Shown: one piece after another, positions 9,305 through 19,198 of the stretch
How positions within the stretch are numbered: position 1 is the stretch's first letter
Layout of the letters: the number at the start of each line of letters is the position of its first letter
Source: an uncultured Opitutaceae bacterium
GTDB taxonomy: Bacteria > Verrucomicrobiota > Verrucomicrobiia > Opitutales > Opitutaceae
NCBI GenBank assembly: GCA_951813085.1
Contig: OX638348.1
Location: 2,861,627 to 2,925,626, forward strand
Direction: 5' to 3'
DNA length: 64,000 nucleotides
Program-made: the position numbers and the translations under genes
The notes under the pieces: generated by a model
What the model saw: the letters and a program-made list of their open reading frames with translations, nothing else
The model's database searches: none
Told to the model about the DNA's origin: nothing

Positions 9305-10750
9305 CTAAACCTTAACGGGAACTTCGAATTCTTCGCGATAGTCATCCTTAACCAGCTGGTTCGCTTCGCGGTAGTTATCGCCACCAGTAAAGCGCTCACG
9401 CTTGCCATCGAACTGAAGTTCCACTCCCAAGGTCCAGGTATCTTTCGCGAAGTCGATATTCCAGTCGCTCAAGTGAGAACGGAAGCGCTCATAGGCTTCG
9501 AACGTATGTCCATTGTCGTAAGCGTAGTCTTTGACCGTCTCATCAGACGCCGTTTCACCCGCCTTGTAGGACGCGTTGGCCATGAATGGCACGCAAGATG
9601 ACATGTACCCGGTATAGAGATCGCAACCCAAGTCGGACTCCTTACGGCTGTTAACGCCGCGAATGAACGATGGGAAGTGATCGAATCCGCCATCACCCTT
9701 GAAGGCTTTCACTTTCTTGCCTCCATTGTCATAGACGATTCCACCGCCACGTCCGCCTCGGAACTCGCCTCCTTCGCAAGTAATGACGACTCCGACGCGA
9801 TTGCCCTTGAAGTTCGCCGCGCTGTTCGATGTGGGCTTCAGCCAAAGATCGCGCACTTCGAAGAGGACTGGAACGTCATTCCACTCAACGCTCGCAATCT
9901 GCATATTTGGCGTCACTCCCGCATCGTTCCAGCCAAAGCGCCCGCCGAAGCTATGCGCCTTGCGCAGGTGATCCGGATCGTCCATTATCCAGCGAATTAG
10001 ATCCCATTCGTGCGGGCCCTGATTTCCGATATCGCCATTGCCCGTATTCCAAGACCAATGCCAGTCGTAGTGAAATTCCGGTCGATACATCGGCTCGTCC
10101 TTGGCGGGACCCAGCCACAAATTGTAGTCCACCGAACTTGGCGGCACTAGAGGCGTATCCTGTTTACCGATACCATCTCGATTCTTATAGCAAAGCCCTC
10201 GCACCATTGTGATCTCGCCCATATTGCCCGCTTGTATCCACGGGAAGGCCTCCTTTAGACCAATGTCCGAGCGATTCTGCAGCCCTGCCTGCACTATGCG
10301 TCCGTATTTCTTAGCCGCATGGAGCATTTGCCGCCCTTCCCAAATCGAGTGGCAGACTGGCTTCTCCACGTAGACATCTTTCCCTGCCTGGCAGGCCCAG
10401 ATCGTCATCAACGCGTGCCAATGATTGGGCGTACAAATAACGACCGCATCGATATCCTTGCGCTCGAGCAGTTTCCGGTAGTCCTGAACTTGGTCTACTT
10501 TTATTCCGTTCTCGGTTTCGATCGTAGCGGCTCTTTTCGCCATCACCGCGGTGTCGACGTCGCACACGGCCACCAGCCGAGCGCCATCGGTACGAAGTAC
10601 ATCTCTAATGAGACTTTTTCCGCGCCCGTTGAGGCCGACCACAGCGCACCGGATATCGCCATTTGGGCTGCCTGCGCCCCAAGTTTTTGAAAGGGCGAAA
10701 CTACCGGCTACTAGGGTCGCACTCTTTAGGAAATTTCTACGTGTTGGCAT
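9305..10750 (-). CDS. Tat-exported Gfo/Idh/MocA family oxidoreductase
   Basis: NAD(P)-dependent sugar oxidoreductase or glycosidase-like enzyme, 481 residues from the ATG at 10750. The N-terminus is a Tat signal (TRRNFLKSATLVAGSFALS). The Rossmann part has VVGLNGRGKSL and the EKPVCHS motif that carries the family lysine. The Asp/His-rich middle (WHWSWNTGNGDIGNQGPHEWDLIRW) is typical of the secreted Gfo/Idh/MocA subgroup common in Planctomycetota and Verrucomicrobiota. It is monocistronic, just upstream of the split membrane-protein gene. The substrate is unknown. Confidence 0.88.
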   Translation of the reverse strand: MPTRRNFLKSATLVAGSFALSKTWGAGSPNGDIRCAVVGLNGRGKSLIRDVLRTDGARLVAVCDVDTAVMAKRAATIETENGIKVDQVQDYRKLLERKDIDAVVICTPNHWHALMTIWACQAGKDVYVEKPVCHSIWEGRQMLHAAKKYGRIVQAGLQNRSDIGLKEAFPWIQAGNMGEITMVRGLCYKNRDGIGKQDTPLVPPSSVDYNLWLGPAKDEPMYRPEFHYDWHWSWNTGNGDIGNQGPHEWDLIRWIMDDPDHLRKAHSFGGRFGWNDAGVTPNMQIASVEWNDVPVLFEVRDLWLKPTSNSAANFKGNRVGVVITCEGGEFRGGRGGGIVYDNGGKKVKAFKGDGGFDHFPSFIRGVNSRKESDLGCDLYTGYMSSCVPFMANASYKAGETASDETVKDYAYDNGHTFEAYERFRSHLSDWNIDFAKDTWTLGVELQFDGKRERFTGGDNYREANQLVKDDYREEFEVPVKV

Positions 10751-10934
10751 AAGGCAAGTAAGGTTTAGGGTGTCGAATCCGAGATAGCATTCGAGATTCA
10801 CGAAAAGGATGCCGCAACTTAAAGAACTATGCTGCGGCAGCTCAACCAAAATTGCGTCGAAACTCCTCTCCGAGGCCGCATTTGCCGTGGAAAGCCGCAA
10901 CGAAAACCCGTCCCACGCTCTAACGAGCGAAACG

Positions 10935-12292
10935 CTAGGGGGCGCTCTTTTTCATGAGAATGCCCGTCCGGTCGATCGCTAGTTCCGCTTCTGGCGGCTC
11001 GATCGCATCGACGCGTTTCAAGTAGTCCATCAAAAGCTGATGCAACTGTTCGGTTTTCTCCGGCATGCCTTTGCTACGACTCCTCGTCTCGCTCAGGTCC
11101 GCGCTTAAATCATAGGTTTGCACGCGGTTATAGGCCCATGTTTTAACGATCTTGATATCACCTTGCCTCAAGGCTGACGCCGGTTGGATAGTGAAAAACC
11201 AGGAAATCGTTAGAGCGCTCCACAATGCCTTTCCCTTCATTCTCGAGGAGAGCTCTCAAGCTACCCCCTTCAACCACATCCGGCATCTCAAAACCAGGCT
11301 CGATCCAATCCAAAATCGTGGGCAGCAAATCGTATCCGATAACGGGCGTCCGCGATATCGAACCCGCCTTGATTCCTGGACCCCTGACGATGAACGGCAC
11401 GCGAATGCCCCCTTCTCTTACGAACCCTTTGCTAAAGCTCAAAGGCACGCCTTGCGTTTTCCGTCGCCGTGCAATTGCCGCAGCGATTCATCGAAACCAT
11501 TGTCCGCGGTATAAATCACGTAGGTCGTGTCGTCCAGCCCGAGTTCTTTGATCGTCTCTAGCAGCATTCCCACGCCTGTATCCAATTCCTCGTTCATTCC
11601 TGCGAACACGGGATCGTTGTGACGCTCGCCTTTCCGAATGCCCTTGTATTTGTCGATCGATGACGCACGGGCCTTGAATGCCAAATGATTCGCGTAGTAG
11701 GAGACTTGGAGGAAGAATGGCTGATCCGATCTGGCCTTGCGCTCCATGAATCCACCGCACGCTCGGTGACCTCGAAGGTTCGCTTGGGATCTTCTACGTC
11801 ATCGCTGTTGCTCCCCTCCCTATTCGCGGTCGACCCATCGGATTCGTCATAGCCGCATTCGCTTGGAGGCAGGGATACATGCCATTTACCGAAATGGACC
11901 GTAGCGTAGCGTCCATCCGCCTTCTTGACAAGATTTGCCAGGGCGAGCTGCGGATCGCAGCGCTGTATGTATTTCGGACTGTTATGGGTCACGCGCGTCT
12001 TAGCTGGCGAAATGCCGAACTGTATGCTGTGGCGTGTTGGGGAACAGACCGGCGCCGGCGCGTAGCCATCGGTAAAGCGCATGCCGTCGCCCATCAGGCG
12101 ATCCGTATGCGGCGTTTTATGATAGTCGCTCTTCGATCCCGCTACCTCCGGATCCATTGGAGCCGACAGCGCGTTCCATCCTTGATCGTCCGCTAGAATC
12201 AACACGACATTGGGCCTCTCTACTGACGCAAGAGAAGCAACGAGTAAAAAGGCTACCAGGCTGAGCATGATTGAGGCTTGGGCAGGTTTCAT
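10935..12292 (-). pseudogene. Sulfatase pseudogene with three frameshifts
   Basis: Remains of a secreted sulfatase. The N-terminal frame (from 12292) has a signal peptide, PNVVLILADDQGWNALS and the formylglycine motif CSPTR. The match moves to a second frame near 11748 (a base lost before MERKARSDQPFF), to a third near 11460 (before PLSFSKGFVREGGIRVPF), and again near 11170 (before RQGDIKIVKTW). The parts together cover the full length of a family of about 450 residues. With three separate shifts this is old decay rather than one sequencing slip. Confidence 0.88.
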
Positions 12293-12544
12293 ATAGAGGA
12301 TAAAGAGCGTGATCAGGCTATTCGCAGGATCCCCTAATCCTCAGCACAAACCGCCTTGCTTGGCAAGATGCGTAATCGCTCTCGGTAGAAACCAGCAAAT
12401 GGATACTGTCGCGAGTCCACCCGCACGTCATTGATCACAAAGAATGTGATCGTTGATAGAAGAACCAATGTCGGGCCGAGCTAGAGTTGTCACTGGTATT
12501 GGCTCGTAATAGCGCGAAATAAGCATTCTAATCGGCATCGAACC

Positions 12545-14031
12545 ATGAACGAACGCCCTAACATTCTCCTTTGCCTAGCGGATGACGCGTCCTTTCCCAA
12601 CATGTCTGCGTACGGATGCTCCTGGGTCCAAACGCCTGGGTTCGATCGCGTCGCTCGAGAAGGCTTGCTTTGCAATCGCGGATACACTCCCAACGCGAAG
12701 TGCGCTCCCTCCCGAGCGGCCTTGTTAACCGGCCGCAACTCCTGGCAGCTCAAGGCAGCCGCCAATCACTGGTGCGCGTTCCCGACCGAATTCCAAACAA
12801 TCACCGAGACGCTTGAAAAAAAGGCTATCACGTCGGATGCACAGGCAAAGGATGGGCGCCTGGCATCGCCAAGCATGAGGACGGGAGTCACCGGGACCTA
12901 ATCGGAAATGTCTATAACGACAAGACGCTCAATCCCCCGACCGCGTGCATCTCCTCTATCGACTACGCCGCGAATTTTCGAGCTTTCCTGGACGAGAAAG
13001 AAACCGACCAGCCGTTCTTCTTCTGGTACGGCTGCATGGAACCCCATCGGCCTTACGACTACCAATCGGGATCCACCATCGGCAAGAAGGATCCCAGCTC
13101 GATCGACACAGTCCCCTCCTATTGGCCCGATGATGCGCGCATTCGAGAAGACATGCTCGACCACGCATTCGCGCTCGAGCACTTCGACGCCCACATTTGC
13201 CGCATGCTAGATATCCTGGAGAAAACCGGCGAGTACGACAACACGATCGTGATCGTCACCGCAGACAACGGCATGCCTTTCCCCAGGATCAAAGGGCAGG
13301 CCTACGAGCACTCCAACCATATGCCGCTCGCGATTTCCTGGCCCCGCGGAGTCAAAGATCCAGGAAGAGCGATCGATTCCTACGTTAATTTCATCGATTT
13401 CGCGCCCACGTTTCTCGATGTGGCCGGAATCAGCGAATCGGATTCAGGCATGAGCCCAATCGCGGGCCATTCCCTCACGCCGTTATTCAATGGAAAGGCT
13501 GATTCGGTGAGAGACAGCATTCTCATCGGAAAGGAACGACATGACGTGGGCCGACCGAACGACCAAGGCTACCCGATAAGGGGCATCGTCAAAGACGACT
13601 ACATCTACGTCATCAATTTCGAACCCTCGCGTTGGCCCGTTGGAAATCCAGAAACTGGATACCCCAATACAGACGGAAGTCCGACAAAAACAGTCGTACT
13701 CGAAGGGCGGAATTCCCCTGAGCGGCACGGCTACTGGGAGCAATGCTTCGGGATGCGTCCCACCGAAGAACTGTTCAACATTCAGAGCGATCCCAACTGC
13801 ATTGACAATCTTGCGAATGACCCCGCCCTTTCCGACCGAAAAGCGTCCATGAAAAAGGAGCTCTATAGCGAGCTGACGAAGGAGGAAGACCCAAGAATCA
13901 TCGCCGACGGGAGCGTGTTCGAGACATATCCTTATGCCGACGAAGCGTACCGAAATTTCTATCACCGCTTTCTCGCCGGCGAGGTCGAAGTAGGACCCTG
14001 GCTCAATCCCACGGACGTCCAAGCTCCCTAA
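12545..14031 (+). pseudogene. Sulfatase interrupted by a poly-A frameshift
   Basis: Sulfatase reading well from MNERPNILLCLADDASFPN through the formylglycine motif CAPSR to TETLEKK. At a run of seven A bases (about 12817-12825) the protein match moves frame and continues with GYHVGCTGKGWAPGIAKHEDG, then on to WYGCMEPHRPYDY and the end at 14031. Eight A bases would restore EKKGYH. No signal peptide is seen, unlike the other sulfatases here. The rest is intact, so this is either a recent slip, a phase-variable tract, or a homopolymer sequencing error. Confidence 0.85.
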
Positions 14032-14109
14032 ATTAGAAGTACGGACACAAGCCCAAGCAACGCCTCTCTCCAGAAATATTATCGCCGCTTTTTACATGGA
14101 GATTTATTC

Positions 14110-14236
14110 AACAGGACACGGCCTTTAAGCAGGCCTACAAGATCCCGCGTTTCGGGAACATGATGAATTTTAGCTAGATTCTCATCATGCAGCCCTGAAA
14201 GGGCATCATGCGAGCGAGGCACGAGCGCATCCTGTT
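14110..14236 (+). repeat. Dispersed palindromic repeat, copy 2
   Basis: Same architecture as the copy at 5703: AACAGGAC start, GCCTTTAAGCAGGC and GATCCCGcgttTCGGGAAC palindromes, TTCTCATCATG, AGCCCTGAAAGGGC, and the ATCCTGTT end. It lies between the frameshifted sulfatase and the inositol operon. Bases 14032-14311 hold no gene other than this repeat. Confidence 0.85.
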
Positions 14237-14311
14237 AAAACAAAAGCCATTGCCTGGATCTATTCCAGTTAGCATTTGACCGGCGGGTCTGCACCACTTT
14301 GTCTTTCAACT

Positions 14312-14434
14312 ATGCCGAGCCTAAATGACGTCGCCGAATTGTCGGGCTACTCGATTGCCACCGTATCGCGGGTGATAAACGAATCGGAGAAGGTGACTCA
14401 ACCCTCAACTCCTCACTCACAGAGCGTTCGTTGA
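14312..14434 (+). pseudogene. Stump of a LacI-family repressor (HTH only)
   Basis: A 40-codon frame starting ATG that reads as the N-terminal LacI DNA-binding domain: MPSLNDVAELSGYSIATVSR with VINESEKVTQ following. After that the sequence turns unrelated (PSTPHSQSVR) and stops at TGA, six bases before the iolB ATG. The roughly 300-residue sensor domain is absent, so a deletion probably fused the 5' end of the operon's old repressor gene to the region just before iolB. A free HTH piece without a dimerisation domain is unlikely to repress. Confidence 0.8.
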
Positions 14435-14439
14435 TCGAC

Positions 14440-15276
14440 ATGACTTCCAAACCCCATTCAACCCCCCATCTCATCCCTAGCGCGGCGGCGTCCGCTGGCT
14501 CTGGCTATTCGCCCATCACCCAGGCCGGAGACGCATCCCAAGGCGGACTCGATACTCGGATGGATTTCGGAATTCATGTTCATGGACCCGGCGAGCCGAT
14601 CGAAGAGGCCAATCCCAAGGAGAGCGTTTGGGTCCTTTTGAACGGGGAAGCGAAGGTTACTGTTGAAGGCGAGGAGTACGCTCTGAAGCGTGGCTCGATA
14701 TTCGACGATCCTCCAACCGCGATCCACCTAGCGCCTAACACCCCCGTTCGCATAGAGCCGCAAATCGACTCGGTCGAATGGGCGGTCACGCGAACGACGA
14801 ACGACAAGCCCATTACTTCAACCGTCTACACACCCGAAGATCTCGCGCCGGAATACCGGGGCGCCGGCCTCGTCCAGGATGCCTGCCTCAGGAATGTGCG
14901 CCTCATCTTCGACTATTCGGTCAATCCTGACTCCAACTTGGTGATCGGGGAAGTCGTGAACTATCCGGGTCGATGGTCAAGCTATCCTCCGCACCACCAC
15001 GACCAGCCAGAGATCTACCATTATAGGTTTACCAAGCCGCAGGGATACGGACACGCCGAACTCGGCGACGCGGTTTTCAAGGTGACCCAAAACGACACCA
15101 TGATCATTCCCCCGCAACTCGATCACGCCCAAGTATCCGCTCCTGGATACGGAATGTGGTACCTCTGGGTCATACGCCACCTCGATGGCAATCCGTATAC
15201 CGGTTTCGAATTCACTCCGGACCACGAATGGACTCTAGACGCCAACGACCAAGGCTGGAAACCCGAAGATCAATAA
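14440..15276 (+). CDS. iolB: 5-deoxy-glucuronate isomerase IolB
   Basis: Inositol pathway enzyme converting 5-deoxy-glucuronate to 2-deoxy-5-keto-gluconate; a cytosolic bicupin. The metal-binding segment YPPHHHDQPEIYHYRF lies near residues 185-200, and GDAVFKVTQNDTMIIPPQLDH follows. Length is 278 residues from the ATG, normal for the family; a TTG three codons upstream is also in frame. It is the first gene of an operon of seven genes on one strand and lies directly after the LacI stump. Confidence 0.93.
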   Translation: MTSKPHSTPHLIPSAAASAGSGYSPITQAGDASQGGLDTRMDFGIHVHGPGEPIEEANPKESVWVLLNGEAKVTVEGEEYALKRGSIFDDPPTAIHLAPNTPVRIEPQIDSVEWAVTRTTNDKPITSTVYTPEDLAPEYRGAGLVQDACLRNVRLIFDYSVNPDSNLVIGEVVNYPGRWSSYPPHHHDQPEIYHYRFTKPQGYGHAELGDAVFKVTQNDTMIIPPQLDHAQVSAPGYGMWYLWVIRHLDGNPYTGFEFTPDHEWTLDANDQGWKPEDQ

Positions 15277-15289
15277 CGCAAAGAACTCT

Positions 15290-17158
15290 ATGAATACGGA
15301 ACGACTCTCTGTTGGCGCCGCCATCGTCAAATTTCTGCAGAATCAATACATTGCCCGCGATGGCCAAGAGCACCGCCTCGTAAATGGCGTATTCGGTATC
15401 TTTGGACATGGAAACGTGACGGGATTCGGCCAGGCATTGGAGGAATATGGAGGAAGCGACCTACCCTACTACCAAGGCAAGAACGAGCAATGCATGGTCC
15501 ATTCCGCCACTGCGTTCGCCAAGGCCCGCCGACGCATGGGAACCATGGCCTGTACGTCGTCCATTGGCCCAGGAGCGACCAACATGCTCACAGGAGCCGC
15601 TACCGCAACCGTCAATCGCCTACCTGTTCTACTCTTGCCCGGCGATATTTTCGCAAGCCGTATTCCAGGCCCCGTGCTTCAGCAACTCGAGAATCCGCTT
15701 TCGCAAGATTCCGGCGTAAACGATTGCTTCAAGCCCGTATCCAAATATTGGGACCGAATTTATCGCCCGGAGCAATTGCTTGCCGCATTGCCCGAAGCGA
15801 TGCGCGTCCTTTCCGATCCATCGCAGACCGGAGCGGTAACTCTATGCCTTCCTCAGGACGTTCAAGCAGAGAGTTACGACTTTCCGGTAAACTTCTTCCA
15901 GAAGAAAGTGTATGCTGTTCTTCGTAATTCAGCAACGGCAGAGATAATTCAGGACGCTGCGAACCAGATCCAGTCCGCCAAGCAACCGCTCATCGTAGCG
16001 GGCGGAGGCATCCACTATTCGGAGGCGGAGGAAGCCCTCCGCCAATTCGCAGAGCAGACCGGTATTCCCGTTGTGGTCTCCCAAGCCGGAAAAGGTTCTC
16101 TTCTGGAAAGCCATCCACAGTGCTTGGGATCAGTGGGGGCGACCGGAAATCTCGCCGGGAACCAAGCGGCCGTGGAAGCTGACCTGGTCATCAATATTGG
16201 TACGCGCCTTTCGGACTTCACGACCGCTTCCAAATCGCAGTTCCAAAATCCCGACGGGCGCTTTATCGCCATCAACATCAACCCGATGGACGCCAACAAG
16301 CATGGAGCTCTGCCGCTAGTCGGCGATGCGCGAGCCATACTCGAAGACCTTTCCCAGGCGCTCAGCGATCATTCGGTTTCGGATGCTTACGCCCGCAACC
16401 TACGCGACTGGAAATCCAGCTGGGAAAGCGCCCATGCAGAGATCGTTCATCCCGACAATGCTGCAGGTCCGCTCTACCAAAGCGAAGTCATCAACATTCT
16501 CAACGAGTTCGGCGACGAAAACTCTACCACTGTGCATGCTTCAGGAGGCGTGCCAGGCGACATTCACAAGCTCTGGAATTGCAAGGACTCCATGGACTAC
16601 CACTCCGAATACGGTTACTCCTGCATGGGCTATGAGATCGCGGGCGCCATGGGCGTAAAGATGGCCGATCGCAATCGCGAGGTTTATGCCTTGGTTGGCG
16701 ACGGCAGCTATATGATGCTTAGCCAAGATATCGTTACCTCCATTCAGGAAGGCCTAAAGATAACCGTGGTTCTAGTAGACAACCATGGCTTTCAATGTAT
16801 CCGCGGCCTCCAGACGAATTGCGGTGGAACGGATTTCGGCAACGAATTCCGCCATCGCGAACAAAATAGCCAACGTCTTGATGGCGAGTTTGTAGAAATC
16901 GATTTTTGCGCCAACGCAAAGAGCATGGGAGCGACCGTGTTCCGCGCGGAGGACCGCGACGGGTTGCTCGACGCGCTCGCCAAAGCGAAGGCGGAGACCC
17001 GAACTACTGTCATTTATATTCCCATACGCCGAGAGTCGAATATTCTTGGATACTCATGGTGGGAGGTTCCTGTTTCGGATTCATCCAACCTGCCAGCCGT
17101 TCAGGAATCGCAGGAAAATTACCAAGCAGCGAAGAAAAAGCAGCGATACTACTATTGA
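15290..17158 (+). CDS. iolD: 3D-(3,5/4)-trihydroxycyclohexane-1,2-dione hydrolase IolD
   Basis: Thiamine-diphosphate enzyme that hydrolytically opens the inositol ring product to 5-deoxy-glucuronate. Length 622 residues, as expected. The N-terminal domain has the NEQCMVHSATAFAKA segment with the catalytic Glu. The central domain has VVSQAGKGSLLESHP. The C-terminal domain has the cofactor motif GDGSYMMLSQD followed by VDNHGFQCI. It lies 13 bases after iolB, and its TGA is followed after two bases by the GTG of iolE. Confidence 0.95.
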   Translation: MNTERLSVGAAIVKFLQNQYIARDGQEHRLVNGVFGIFGHGNVTGFGQALEEYGGSDLPYYQGKNEQCMVHSATAFAKARRRMGTMACTSSIGPGATNMLTGAATATVNRLPVLLLPGDIFASRIPGPVLQQLENPLSQDSGVNDCFKPVSKYWDRIYRPEQLLAALPEAMRVLSDPSQTGAVTLCLPQDVQAESYDFPVNFFQKKVYAVLRNSATAEIIQDAANQIQSAKQPLIVAGGGIHYSEAEEALRQFAEQTGIPVVVSQAGKGSLLESHPQCLGSVGATGNLAGNQAAVEADLVINIGTRLSDFTTASKSQFQNPDGRFIAININPMDANKHGALPLVGDARAILEDLSQALSDHSVSDAYARNLRDWKSSWESAHAEIVHPDNAAGPLYQSEVINILNEFGDENSTTVHASGGVPGDIHKLWNCKDSMDYHSEYGYSCMGYEIAGAMGVKMADRNREVYALVGDGSYMMLSQDIVTSIQEGLKITVVLVDNHGFQCIRGLQTNCGGTDFGNEFRHREQNSQRLDGEFVEIDFCANAKSMGATVFRAEDRDGLLDALAKAKAETRTTVIYIPIRRESNILGYSWWEVPVSDSSNLPAVQESQENYQAAKKKQRYYY

Positions 17159-17160
17159 GC

Positions 17161-18081
17161 GTGATCGATAAATTCAAGGAGCTGAAGAACCCGCTCGGAG
17201 TTCACCCCATTAATTGGAGCAATGACGACTTCAAGGATCTCGGGGGCGATATTCCTGTAGAAACGTCCTTGCAGCAGATGAAGGAAGCCGGATTCGCTGG
17301 AACCGAGGTAGGAAACAAGTATCCAAAGGAACCGGACGATTTAAAGCGCCTGATGGAGCCGAATCAACTTCGATTGATAGGAGGCTGGCATAGCACGTAT
17401 CTCGCGGATGGAAACTTCTCGATAGAAGAGCAGCGCTTTCTGGACTACTTAGGATTTCTCAAGGAAATGGGTGCATCCGTGATCATTCTAGCGGAGTGCT
17501 CCCAATCCATCCATGGGGACGAATCCAAGCCACTTGAATTCGAGCCCAACGAAATTGAGCTTCGAGAGGAGCAGTGGCAACGCATCTATGATGGGCTCGA
17601 CCTGCTGAGCGAGATCGCAGCTCAGGCAGGGTTACCCGCGGTCTACCACCATCACATGGGAACCGTCGTCCAGTCTGAGGCGTCGCTCGACGCCCTTATG
17701 AGAAATACCTCTAAATTGAATCTGCTATTCGACACCGGCCACCTCGCTTTCGCTGGAATTGATCCCGCTCGCGTGCTCGACAAGTATATGGATCGCATCG
17801 CCCACGTACATCTCAAGAATGTACGACCGAGCATCGTGGCGCGCGCCAAAATCGACAGGCTGTCATTTGGTCAATCCGTGAGAAGCGGCGTCTATACCGT
17901 TCCAGGAGACGCTCCCGACGGTCGCTCCGGAGTTGACTACCCACCCTTGCTCGAGCGTCTCGCCAATAGTGGATACAAAGGCTGGTACGTTGTGGAGGCA
18001 GAGCAGGACCCAAAAATCGCCAACCCCTTGGAATACGCGTTAAAAGCGCGGAACTACATCCGCGAAATCACCGTCTTATAA
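17161..18081 (+). CDS. iolE: Inosose dehydratase IolE
   Basis: Dehydrates scyllo-inosose (2-keto-myo-inositol) to the trione used by IolD. TIM-barrel protein of 306 residues from a GTG start, two bases after the iolD stop. The start VIDKFKELKNPLGVHPINWSNDD matches the IolE family start, and an open frame upstream is only an extension into iolD. Metal and active-site segments include YHHHMGT (about residue 163), LLFDTGHLAFAG and HVHLKNVRP. The close spacing suggests translational coupling with iolD. Confidence 0.93.
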   Translation: MIDKFKELKNPLGVHPINWSNDDFKDLGGDIPVETSLQQMKEAGFAGTEVGNKYPKEPDDLKRLMEPNQLRLIGGWHSTYLADGNFSIEEQRFLDYLGFLKEMGASVIILAECSQSIHGDESKPLEFEPNEIELREEQWQRIYDGLDLLSEIAAQAGLPAVYHHHMGTVVQSEASLDALMRNTSKLNLLFDTGHLAFAGIDPARVLDKYMDRIAHVHLKNVRPSIVARAKIDRLSFGQSVRSGVYTVPGDAPDGRSGVDYPPLLERLANSGYKGWYVVEAEQDPKIANPLEYALKARNYIREITVL

Positions 18082-18107
18082 CACGCTAATCTAAACACCT
18101 AGTCTCT

Positions 18108-19169
18108 ATGTCCGATTCCCAGACCGTCACACAGAACAACATGCATCGTATGCGCGCCTTGGGCGCCGATTGGTGGAACGACTCTTGCGACATCAATGAA
18201 CTATCAGACGCAGTCGCCAATGGCGCGGTAGGAGCTACTTCCAACCCAGTCATTGTCGCCGCTGCCGTAAAATCCGATCCTGATCGATGGATTCCCGTAA
18301 TAAAGGAACTGATACGAGACAATCCTACAGATTCTGAAGAGGACATAGCGTGGAAGCTGATCGAACGGGTTGGCACAGACGCCTCGAAGCTCCTTCTGCC
18401 GGTCTACAATGAAACCCAAGGTGAAAAGGGCTTCCTATGCCTGCAAGTGAACCCGAAGTTCTACAACAACGCGGACCGCATGCTGGAACACGGGAAGCAG
18501 CTGGCCGCGCTCGCTCCCAACATCGCCATAAAGGCGCCCGCGACCCAAGCGGGCATAGACGCGGTCGAAGGCATGACCGCGGCAGGCGTACGGGTCAATG
18601 TCACCGTATCGTTCTCCGTGGCGCAGGCCATAGCCGCTTCCAAAGCAATCGAGCGCGGACTGCAACGGGCCGCCAATCCCGATTCCATCCGTCCTTACAT
18701 CACGATCATGATCGGGCGTGTGGACGACCAGCTCAAGCGAACCCTCGCTAGCGGCGTGGTCAACGCTGATGAATCCGCATTGGAATGGGCAGGCGTTGCC
18801 GTATTTAAGCGAGCCGCAGAGATCTTCCGCGAAAAGGGCTACATCGGCACCTTGCTTGCCGCCGCTTACCGAAACGAACTCCATTGGTCGGAGATCATTG
18901 GTCAGGACGTGCTGCAGTCCATCCCCTATGGCTGGTGGAAGCAATACAGCGAATCCGAAACGCAACCTCGCTTAAGCATTCAAGAATCCATAGATCCCGC
19001 CATTATGGACGAACTCATGAAATTCGATGATTTCAAGCAGGCGTTCAATGAAGACGGCATGTCTGACGACGCCTTCGCCCGCTACGGCGCCTCCATCCAT
19101 ACGATCACTCAATTTATAGAAGGCTACGAGGGTCTGCTGAAGGGCATACGTGGTCACATGCTAGTCTAG
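18108..19169 (+). CDS. Transaldolase-family protein in the inositol operon
   Basis: Schiff-base aldolase/transaldolase TIM barrel, 353 residues. The TSNP motif near residue 45 and the Schiff-base lysine in NIAIKAPAT near residue 142 are in place, followed by VNVTVSFSVAQAIAASKAIE. It lies between iolE and mmsA. The kinase (IolC) and aldolase (IolJ) that normally follow IolB are not in this window. It is therefore a candidate for cleaving the deoxy-keto-gluconate product or its phosphate, but that is inference. A housekeeping transaldolase moved into the operon is the alternative. Confidence 0.85.
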   Translation: MSDSQTVTQNNMHRMRALGADWWNDSCDINELSDAVANGAVGATSNPVIVAAAVKSDPDRWIPVIKELIRDNPTDSEEDIAWKLIERVGTDASKLLLPVYNETQGEKGFLCLQVNPKFYNNADRMLEHGKQLAALAPNIAIKAPATQAGIDAVEGMTAAGVRVNVTVSFSVAQAIAASKAIERGLQRAANPDSIRPYITIMIGRVDDQLKRTLASGVVNADESALEWAGVAVFKRAAEIFREKGYIGTLLAAAYRNELHWSEIIGQDVLQSIPYGWWKQYSESETQPRLSIQESIDPAIMDELMKFDDFKQAFNEDGMSDDAFARYGASIHTITQFIEGYEGLLKGIRGHMLV

Positions 19170-19198
19170 CGAATCCTAATTTTCAATACATAAACTAT

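Noticed and set aside
12815-12830. Programmed frameshifting in the sulfatase
   Set aside because: There is no stimulatory structure or ribosome-binding-like sequence visible around the A-run, and no sulfatase is known to use it; kept only as a weak alternative.
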